Assembly: GCA_020849825.1 (NCBI GenBank)
Contig: JADZFP010000470.1
Span: 1-18,580 of the forward strand
DNA: 18,580 bases
Direction of reading: 5' to 3'
From: Saprospiraceae bacterium
Lineage (GTDB): Bacteria; Bacteroidota; Bacteroidia; Chitinophagales; Saprospiraceae
Shown here: piece by piece, positions 12,809 to 18,580 of the stretch
Layout of the letters: each line of letters starts with the position of its first letter
Position numbering within the stretch: position 1 is the first letter of the stretch
Position numbers and translations under genes: made by a program
Notes under the pieces: generated by a model
What the model was told of the DNA's origin: nothing
Database searches by the model: none
The model's input: only the letters and a program-made list of their open reading frames with translations

Positions 12809-15664
12809 TTACTGAACCGCCACCTGACGCACAACCACGCCTTTCTCATGCGCCCATTCGAGCGAGTAGAGTCCGCGCGGCAAGTCGCCGAGGTCGACCG
12901 TCTGGGTTGTATTTCCCGAAGGCATCGATAAGCTTGAAGTGCGCAGCAAGGCGCCCTGGGCGTTGCGAATGGAGAATTGAACCGCACCGCCGGCAAAACC
13001 TTCCATATCAACCTGCACGGTACCGCCGGTCGGGTTGGGGTACAAACGCAAGGAACGGGCGAAAGCCGGGTCGGGATCGACGCCGGACACAGGCGTAACG
13101 ACCACCGTGACCGGCACCTGATCGCTAACACATTCGACACCCGGGAAATCGATCTGCCAGTTGTAGAAGTAGTAGTAACGGTCGTTGGCCAGGTCGGACG
13201 TTTTGATATTGATGTAACCCGGCATGACGTAGGGGTAATTCACATTGACGTCGCTGCGGCGCAGTTGCGGACTTACCGTTCCCAAATTGGTTTGGTTGAT
13301 TCCGGCATCGGTCGTCAGTTGAAGGTCGTTGGCTACCGGCAGGTCAAAATTGAGCGCAATGATGGAAGTGCCTACCGGAATGGCGGCGGTATGAGAAGCC
13401 AAAACATCACCCTGGCTGTTTTTCAGGTCGATTTTGCGCACGGCAGCAGTAGCGGTATACACTTTTACCGTGGCCAGCCTGCATGGTGAATAACAATCGA
13501 AGATCAAAGCGCCGTTGAACTGGTTGCCGCTGAGTTGCGTACCCTCGTGGTTGGCCGGACCGACAAACTGGTCGGGCATGTCGGTGGTAAGGTGGTTTTC
13601 GACATAATAAGTCGTGTTTTCCAGCAAAGGAGGCGTGGCAAAACTGCTGCCCGTCCCTACCAACATGCCTTCCCCGTCGTACCAATACAGGGAGTCGCCG
13701 ATGGCCGTAAGCAGGGCGTACTCATTTTCAACGATGGTATCGGGCGTTGCCACCGGTAATGCGGCGTTCAGCACCACCACCTGCTGCGGAGCAGAATTGA
13801 AGGTCGTACACAGTCCCTGCGTAGTGACAAAATAGGTGCCCGACTCGGTCACTTCGAGGCTTTGCGTGGTGGCGCCGGTGTTCCAGAGGTAGGAAGCTGC
13901 TTCCGAAGAGGTGAGCACTACGCTGCCGCCCGTACAAAACAAGGTGTCGCCTTCGATTGCAAGCGTGGGCGTCTCAACCGGATCAACAGTTATATTAATG
14001 CCGTTGGAAGTCGCGCTGCAGCCCTCCTCGGTCGAGACCGCAACGGAATAGGTTCCGGCGGCGCCTGCCTGGATGGTCTGGGTCGTATCGCCGCTGCTCC
14101 AGAGGTAGGAGGCAAAGCCGTCGGGGGCTGAAATTTCAGTGGTTTGTCCGCTGCAAATGACGGTCGGGCCGGCCGCTTCGATCGTCACACCCGGCACCTG
14201 GCATCCGCCTTCCTGGAAAACGACGTATTGGTCGACTGCCGGGTTATAAAGCCAGTCGACCTGACCCGAAGGCCAGCGAACCTGTACGGAGTCGATCGTG
14301 GTGATTTGCCCCATACCGAAATGAATGAGCATGGAGTTCTGGATGCCATAGCTTTCACCGGAACGCACTTCGCGAATCTGGATGCCCAGTGCGCTGTACA
14401 GGGTGACTTTGGCGCCCACGCCATTGCGGTTGCTTTGCACGCCGCGCAGGCTAAGCCCGAAGTAATGGTTGTCGTTGCCCTGGTTCATCCATAGCGCATC
14501 GGGAATGTTGCTCGGATCGGTATAGATCTCGGCATAGCCGCCGTAGATGTCCTGAAAGCCGTCGTGGTTCAGGTCGCCCACTGCGTAGGATTCCATTTCA
14601 TTGTTGTCGAACGGGTTAGGGATGGCCGTAAATGTTTTGTCGCCATTGTTGCGCAGCAGATGGTGTTCCGAGCCGGCAATCAGGATATCGACAAAGCCGT
14701 CGTTGTCAAAATCACGGAAAACGCCCTGCAAGGGAAGCCCGGTGATCTGGGAGGCGATACCCGACTCGCTTCCGATGTTGGTAAAATGTCCGGCGCCGTC
14801 GTTTTCGAGCAGCATGCTCGGCACGTCGTGGTTGGTGATCAGGCAGTCGAAGTCGCCGTCGTTGTCGATATCACCGAAATCGGCCGTCCAGCTTTGTGCG
14901 CCGATGCGCAGGCCGTACACGTTGGCGGTATCCTGGGTGTAGGTTCCGTCGCCGTTGTTGACAAAAAGCTGATTGATACGGCGCGGGTCGGCTGAGTTGC
15001 TGACGCCCTGGCGGCATTTGGCGATGTACAGGTCGAGGTCGTTGTCGTTGTCAAAATCGCTCCATACCGAGCCGTAGTTGCCGGAATTGTCGGACGTTGG
15101 AAAGGTCGTCAGATCAATCCAGTTGGGCTCGAAGGCAAACTGGCCTGCGCCGTTGTTGGAAAATATTTTGGCGACACCGTCGTCGTGGCAGGCGAAAATG
15201 TCGAGCCAGCCGTCGTTGTTGATGTCGGCAAAATTGACCCCTTGCATAAAGATGCCCGGGTTCATCAGGTTCTGGATCGAATAGGTAGCGCCGTCGGCGG
15301 AGAATTTAACCACTTTGACGCCATCCTGATAACCGCCTGCCACCACGTCGGCGTAGCCGTTGTTGTCCATGTCGCCTGCGCACATGCCCCACTGGCTTCC
15401 GCCGGGGAGGTCGGCCACGGGTTTGTGTACAAATGGCTGATTGGGAGAAGTTTGTAATTCAAGCGCCAGGATTGAGCCCTGGTTCATTCGGGCGATATCG
15501 TCGAGCCCGTCGCCGTTGAGGTCGAGCACGGCAATCGCTACGCCGCTGTAATGCGCAGGCGTTTGTAACAAACTGGTTTGGTTGCTGAAAGCGATCTGGG
15601 CGGAAAGAGACGCTCCAAACACACAGGCCATTCCGGCAAGAAAAAGGCGGTTGATGCAATTCAT
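12809..15664 (-). CDS. Secreted FG-GAP/UnbV repeat protein with Ig-like domains and T9SS sorting domain
   Basis: 951 residues from ATG 15664, with a signal peptide (MNCINRLFLAGMACVFGASLSA). Seven FG-GAP/VCBS calcium-binding loops, DxDxDGxxD-like, occur at about 48, 98, 147, 203, 265, 318 and 364, suggesting a beta-propeller. An ASPIC/UnbV domain follows (about 407-486, ending VRWPSGQVDWL), then two similar Ig-like repeats (about 491-560 and 563-632, each with SYLW and GTYxV), a third Ig-like segment (636-690), and a beta-rich region to 850. Residues 864-951 are a type A T9SS sorting domain (LRLYPNPTGGTVQVDM, then GLYSLEW). It should be exported by T9SS to the cell surface or medium, probably for adhesion or glycan binding. 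An in-frame extension to 15856 was rejected because it precedes the signal peptide. Confidence 0.93.
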   Translation of the reverse strand: MNCINRLFLAGMACVFGASLSAQIAFSNQTSLLQTPAHYSGVAIAVLDLNGDGLDDIARMNQGSILALELQTSPNQPFVHKPVADLPGGSQWGMCAGDMDNNGYADVVAGGYQDGVKVVKFSADGATYSIQNLMNPGIFMQGVNFADINNDGWLDIFACHDDGVAKIFSNNGAGQFAFEPNWIDLTTFPTSDNSGNYGSVWSDFDNDNDLDLYIAKCRQGVSNSADPRRINQLFVNNGDGTYTQDTANVYGLRIGAQSWTADFGDIDNDGDFDCLITNHDVPSMLLENDGAGHFTNIGSESGIASQITGLPLQGVFRDFDNDGFVDILIAGSEHHLLRNNGDKTFTAIPNPFDNNEMESYAVGDLNHDGFQDIYGGYAEIYTDPSNIPDALWMNQGNDNHYFGLSLRGVQSNRNGVGAKVTLYSALGIQIREVRSGESYGIQNSMLIHFGMGQITTIDSVQVRWPSGQVDWLYNPAVDQYVVFQEGGCQVPGVTIEAAGPTVICSGQTTEISAPDGFASYLWSSGDTTQTIQAGAAGTYSVAVSTEEGCSATSNGINITVDPVETPTLAIEGDTLFCTGGSVVLTSSEAASYLWNTGATTQSLEVTESGTYFVTTQGLCTTFNSAPQQVVVLNAALPVATPDTIVENEYALLTAIGDSLYWYDGEGMLVGTGSSFATPPLLENTTYYVENHLTTDMPDQFVGPANHEGTQLSGNQFNGALIFDCYSPCRLATVKVYTATAAVRKIDLKNSQGDVLASHTAAIPVGTSIIALNFDLPVANDLQLTTDAGINQTNLGTVSPQLRRSDVNVNYPYVMPGYINIKTSDLANDRYYYFYNWQIDFPGVECVSDQVPVTVVVTPVSGVDPDPAFARSLRLYPNPTGGTVQVDMEGFAGGAVQFSIRNAQGALLRTSSLSMPSGNTTQTVDLGDLPRGLYSLEWAHEKGVVVRQVAVQ

Positions 15665-15701
15665 AATTGAAGGATGGTAGATTTTTCTGAAAAAACGCCG
15701 C

Positions 15702-15709
15702 GAAAGGTA
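15702..15709 (-). promoter_or_regulatory. Candidate -7 box of the T9SS-protein gene
   Basis: The minus strand reads TACCTTTC, one base from TAnnTTTG, at 38-45 nt upstream of the ATG at 15664. No -33 TTG was found. It supports 15664 as the start. Apart from this, nothing was recognised in the 203-nt divergent gap 15665-15867. Confidence 0.3.
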
Positions 15710-15867
15710 GATGTTAGGCGCTGTATTTTGCATACCGATCCGGGCTTCGCCAATGGCTGACAAATCCGCCGAAGTTAAGCGCGTGTTAAAAGCCGGGCTG
15801 GTTTTAAACGGGCCGGGCAATTCACCGTCCAAACCTGAAATTTTCAACCAACCCAATACTGTTTATC

Positions 15868-16287
15868 ATGAAAAAGCATCTGTTCCTGCTCTTCTGCCTC
15901 TTTTTCCTTGGCCTGACGACCCAATTGAGCGCCCAACAACCACAATCGGTCGACAAGGCCGAAAACAAAGTTGACCGCGCTGAAAACAAGGCGGATCGCG
16001 CCGAAAACAAAGCCGACCGTGCCGAAAACCGCCGCGACCGCGCCGAGAACAAGGCCGACCGTGCCGAAGATCGCCGCGACCGCCGCGAAGACGTCCGCGA
16101 TGCCAACCACGACGGCGGGCGACGCGATAAAATGGAAGACAAACGCGACAAAGCCGAGGATCGCCGCGACCGCGCCGAAGACAAAGTGGACCGCGCCGAA
16201 AACAAAGCGGATCGCGCTGAAAACAAACGCGACCGCGCTGAAAACAAGCGGGATCGCAAGGAAAACCGACGCGACAGGAAAAACTGA
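15868..16287 (+). CDS. Small exported protein of charged heptad repeats
   Basis: 139 residues. Residues 1-22 (MKKHLFLLFCLFFLGLTTQLSA) are a signal peptide. The rest is about 15 heptads of the form D-[RK]-x-E-[ND]-[KR]-x, such as DRAENKA and DRAEDRR, broken once near the middle by HDGGRR (about 81-86). Composition is almost only D, R, K, E, A and N. Ala at position 3 and Ala, Val or Arg at position 7 give a 3-4 spacing compatible with a charged, Ala-cored helix, although disorder is equally possible. The DNA consists of 21-nt repeats, which makes expansion and contraction likely. Similar DRRED/DKRED-rich exported proteins are, from memory, common in Bacteroidota and have no assigned function. 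No function is proposed. Confidence 0.75.
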   Translation: MKKHLFLLFCLFFLGLTTQLSAQQPQSVDKAENKVDRAENKADRAENKADRAENRRDRAENKADRAEDRRDRREDVRDANHDGGRRDKMEDKRDKAEDRRDRAEDKVDRAENKADRAENKRDRAENKRDRKENRRDRKN

Positions 16288-16305
16288 CGGTCGTTTATAC
16301 ATTTT

Positions 16306-16675
16306 GCCGCGATGCGGCGTGAAACGATCACGCGATTGCCGTTTGCTACATACGTTGTGCCGCGATGCGGCATGAAACGATCACGCGATTGCCGTTTGCT
16401 ACATACGTTGTGCCGCGATGCGGCATGAAACGATCACGCGATTGCCGTTTGCTACATACGTTGTGCCGCGATGCGGCGTGATACGATCTCGCCCCCATTT
16501 CTACATACTTTGTGCCGCGATGCGGCGTGATACGATCACACACCCATTTGCTACATACGTTGTGCCGCGATGCGGCATGAAACGATCACGCGATTGCCGT
16601 TTGCTACATACGTTGTGCCGCGATGCGGCGTGTTACGATCACACCCATTTGCTACATACGTTATGCCGCGATGCG
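16306..16675 (+). repeat. Direct array of seven hairpin-cored repeats (48-53 bp) plus a truncated eighth
   Basis: Each unit opens with the palindrome GCCGCGATGCGGC and ends with CTACATACGTTGT or a near variant. Units start at 16306, 16359, 16412, 16465, 16514, 16564, 16617 and 16665 (truncated). There are two subtypes: a 53-bp form with CGCGATTGCCG (units 1, 2, 3, 6; units 2, 3 and 6 are identical) and a 48-50-bp form ending its variable part in CCCAT (units 4, 5, 7). Many copies have a second small stem, CGTGA with TCACG. The units are conserved along almost their entire length, so there are no unique spacers. Short ORFs through the array are repeat artefacts. Confidence 0.9.
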
Positions 16676-16732
16676 TTCGTTATTTCGGGCTCCATTTATC
16701 AAAAAGACGCCAGGGTACGTCCGATCCCAACT

Positions 16733-16853
16733 GCCGCATCGCGGCATAACGTATGTAGCAATGGGTAATTATGAGAGCAAATATGTGCCGCATCGCGGCA
16801 TAACGTATGTAACAATGGGAAATGACGAGAGCAAATACGCGCCTCTTCACGGC
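16733..16853 (-). repeat. Inverted copies of the hairpin repeat
   Basis: GCCGCATCGCGGC at 16733-16745 and 16787-16799, and a decayed GCCTCTTCACGGC at 16841-16853, are 54 nt apart and in the opposite orientation to the upstream array. Each is followed by ATAACGTATGTA, the reverse complement of the array's TACATACGTTAT. The 57 nt between the two arrays (16676-16732) and 16854-16934 show no recognisable feature. Confidence 0.85.
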
Positions 16854-16934
16854 ATGACATCTTCTCTTTCAATTGCCATAACAACAGGCGTAATAGCTGT
16901 TCCCGCGCTTAACCGAACAACTGGCCACCACCAA

Positions 16935-17579
16935 TCAATCCTCCTTGCCGCCGATAAACGCATACCCGATGGCAAACGACCACCAAAACTTGCCGTTGTA
17001 CTGCCAGTCGTCGCCCACCTCGCTTGCATAGTCTTTTCCGACAACCAGCCCCACGTTGCAGTCGCCCAGTTGCAGAATCAATCCGGTACACCAGGTGATA
17101 CCAGGCACGACGTCGGCCACTGGTGTTTCCAGATCGAGGGCCGAGGCGCTGTTGTCGAGATTGATGAAGGTCAGTCCGGCGGAAACAGGCACCAGCAGCC
17201 GGTAGTTGTGTTTTTCCGAAATGACTTTACTGGCGCCGATATAGCCGCCGATGGTGACGTCGGTCGTCAGCCGGAACGTGTTTTTTTCCTCTTTTTTTCT
17301 GATTTTGAAGGGCAGGGTGAGTTGCCCGCCGTTGAATTCCCAATTTTGCAAAAAGCCCGGCCGGGCAACCGGCGGTACAGCGGCGGGGCCGGTTTTTGGG
17401 GCGGCGCTGTCCGTTTGAGCGGCAGGCATGGCGGCAGGCGGAACGGATGGAGGGGTTGCCGGTGGAGGAGTTGGCGGCGGGGCCGGAGGAGTGTCGCAGC
17501 CTTGTCCGGTCGAGCCTGGCAGGGTGGTGAAAAAAATACCGGAGATGGCGACGGTTCGGAAAAAATTTTGAGGTTTCAT
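16935..17579 (-). CDS. Exported Pro-rich protein with a C-terminal beta-rich domain, function unknown
   Basis: 214 residues. The N-terminus MKPQNFFRTVAISGIFFTTLPGSTGQGC resembles an export signal; Cys28 could be lipidated but the preceding residues are not a standard lipobox. Residues 31-75 are a Pro/Ala linker (PPAPPPTPPPATPP). From about 78 to 214 the chain is rich in alternating hydrophobic strands with Gly turns (TTDVTIGGYIGASKVIS, LLVPVSAGLTFINL, FWWSFAIGYAFIGG) and two Cys (164 and 174), suggesting a small beta-barrel or beta-sandwich in the cell envelope. No family recognised. It has no close partner: the repeat array lies downstream and holA is divergent. Confidence 0.8.
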   Translation of the reverse strand: MKPQNFFRTVAISGIFFTTLPGSTGQGCDTPPAPPPTPPPATPPSVPPAAMPAAQTDSAAPKTGPAAVPPVARPGFLQNWEFNGGQLTLPFKIRKKEEKNTFRLTTDVTIGGYIGASKVISEKHNYRLLVPVSAGLTFINLDNSASALDLETPVADVVPGITWCTGLILQLGDCNVGLVVGKDYASEVGDDWQYNGKFWWSFAIGYAFIGGKED

Positions 17580-17707
17580 GGTACAACGGAAGTGTATTTG
17601 TCGATAACACTACTTTGTGATGATTAAAGTTGTGTTAACTACATAAATTAAGTAAAATATTTTATTTGAGTCGTGCAAGAGGCCAAAACCGCCAACATTG
17701 CGTGCCT

Positions 17708-17715
17708 TATCTTCG
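17708..17715 (+). promoter_or_regulatory. Candidate -7 box of holA
   Basis: TATCTTCG differs from TAnnTTTG at one base and lies 9 nt upstream of the holA ATG, so the leader would be only a few nucleotides. No -33 element was found. The rest of the divergent gap 17580-17724 is AT-rich with nothing else recognised. Confidence 0.25.
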
Positions 17716-17724
17716 CCGCCGATC

Positions 17725-18580
17725 ATGACCATTCACGATATTCTTCGCGACATCCGGGCCCGAAAGTTTGCCAACGTCTACTTCCTCCACGGCGAAGAAC
17801 CCTTCTTTATCGATCAGATTTCCGAGGCCATCGAGGCCAATGCCCTGCCGGAAGCGGAAAGAAGTTTTAACCAGACCGTTCTGTACGGCAAGGATGTGGA
17901 CGCCATCAGCTTGCTCGATTACTTGCGGCGGTACCCCATGATGAGCGAGCGCCAGGTTGTGATCCTGCGCGAAGCCCAGGAGATGAAAGGCGTGGGTGAT
18001 TTGTTGGGCTATATAGAAAATCAGATGCCGACCACGCTGTTTGTGGTGTGTTTCAAACACAAAAAATACGACCTTAATACAAAACTGGGCAAAGCCCTGA
18101 AAGCGCATGCCCTGGTTTTCGAAAGCAAAAAACTGTACGACAACCAGGTGCCGGAATGGATTTCCGGTTACTGCAAGGAGCACAAAATAGGCATCGAGCC
18201 GGCCGCCACGGCACTGCTTGCCGATTACCTGGGCGCCGATCTGGCCAAAGTGGCCAACGAACTCGACAAACTCGCGCTCAACCTGCCGGCAGGCGCAACC
18301 GTGACGCCCAACCACGTACAGGAATATGTGGGCATCAGCAAAGACTACAACGTTTTCGAACTGCAAAAAGCCCTGGCCACCAAAGACCTGGCCAAAGCAG
18401 CCCGCATAGAACAGTATTTCGCCGCCAACATCCGCCGCAATCCGTTTATCGTCACGCTGTCGAGCTTGTATGGTTTTTTTTCAAAAGTCTACGCCCTGCA
18501 TTTTGTCAAAAACGCGCCGGAAGCCGAGCAACTCAAAACCCTCGACCTGCGCTCGGAGTGGTTTCTGAGAGATTATAAAG
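17725..18580 (+). CDS. holA: DNA polymerase III delta subunit, N-terminal part (cut by window edge)
   Basis: About 285 codons are visible from ATG 17725, against roughly 340 for the family. HolA is the clamp-loader subunit that opens the beta sliding clamp. The start MTIHDILRDIRARKFANVYFLHGEEPFFIDQISEAIE is the typical first domain, where YFLHGEEPFFIDQ matches the conserved YLLxGxExxLIxx block. Later blocks are PMMSERQVVILREAQ, LFVVCFKHKKYD, and the domain II stretch LLADYLGADLAKVANELDKLAL, then FELQKALATKD into domain III. It reads to the window end without a stop and appears intact as far as seen. Confidence 0.93.
   Translation, partial: MTIHDILRDIRARKFANVYFLHGEEPFFIDQISEAIEANALPEAERSFNQTVLYGKDVDAISLLDYLRRYPMMSERQVVILREAQEMKGVGDLLGYIENQMPTTLFVVCFKHKKYDLNTKLGKALKAHALVFESKKLYDNQVPEWISGYCKEHKIGIEPAATALLADYLGADLAKVANELDKLALNLPAGATVTPNHVQEYVGISKDYNVFELQKALATKDLAKAARIEQYFAANIRRNPFIVTLSSLYGFFSKVYALHFVKNAPEAEQLKTLDLRSEWFLRDYK

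Noticed and set aside
15665..15856. N-terminal extension of the FG-GAP protein to 15856
   Set aside because: It would place 64 residues before a clear signal peptide and covers the promoter-like box at 15702-15709.
15822..16373. Minus-strand ORFs with hydrophobic repeats (FVFSAV-like) or Arg/Ser repeats opposite the heptad protein
   Set aside because: They are antisense readings of the 21-nt repeat. The plus-strand frame has a signal peptide and a sensible stop.
16306..16853. CRISPR array
   Set aside because: Units are conserved along almost their whole length and three are identical, so there are no unique spacers. Orientation also flips, and no cas gene is present.
16418..17627. Plus-strand ORFs through the repeat array (16418-16768 and 16623-17627) and the minus-strand ORFs at 16346-16884
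   Set aside because: Their peptides are translations of the repeat unit in different frames, and the longest runs antisense to the exported Pro-rich protein gene.
17707..18366. 219-codon minus-strand ORF at the right end
   Set aside because: Antisense to holA, whose plus-strand frame has recognisable delta-subunit blocks.
1..18580. tRNA, rRNA or insertion-sequence transposase genes
   Set aside because: None were recognised on either strand by inspection; a dedicated tRNA/IS search was not possible.

Overview
The window looks like a chromosomal segment from a GC-moderate Bacteroidota, probably of the Saprospiria/Chitinophagia type. The evidence is a secreted FG-GAP/UnbV protein with a type IX secretion (T9SS) C-terminal sorting domain, a DAHP synthase fused to a C-terminal chorismate mutase, several upstream boxes resembling the Bacteroidota -7 element TAnnTTTG, and a general lack of Shine-Dalgarno sequences. 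The species cannot be named from the sequence alone.

Layout. 1-4601, minus strand: the N-terminal part of a MacB/FtsX-type ABC permease (cut by the window edge), a GH3-family acyl-adenylating enzyme, and a secreted GH29 alpha-L-fucosidase with chitobiase-C-like and PA14 domains. 4699-9640, plus strand: an aromatic amino acid operon of prephenate dehydratase, class I/II aminotransferase, prephenate dehydrogenase and DAHP synthase-chorismate mutase, followed closely by an RluE-like pseudouridine synthase. 9641-11549, minus strand: an SRPBCC protein, a two-CBS-domain protein and ProC. 11602-12645, plus strand: a secreted isoaspartyl peptidase/asparaginase. 12809-15664, minus strand: the large T9SS-exported FG-GAP protein. 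15868-16287, plus strand: a small secreted protein made almost wholly of charged heptads. 16306-16853: an array of hairpin-cored repeats of about 50 bp. 16935-17579, minus strand: a Pro-rich exported protein. 17725-end, plus strand: holA, cut by the window edge.

The most interesting element is the leader of the aromatic operon. It carries an unannotated 30-codon ORF (4752-4844) in which 10 of residues 7-18 are Phe or Tyr. This is followed by a 12-bp perfect hairpin with a U-rich tail, and by a mutually exclusive 7-bp pairing that can act as an antiterminator. No plus-strand gene lies upstream, so the terminator has nothing else to terminate. This is the full architecture of ribosome-mediated transcription attenuation, with Phe and Tyr sensed together by an operon that makes both.

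Secondary observations are the hairpin repeat array, three other long inverted repeats at gene borders, the heptad protein, and the stop-to-stop convergence of rluE with the SRPBCC gene.
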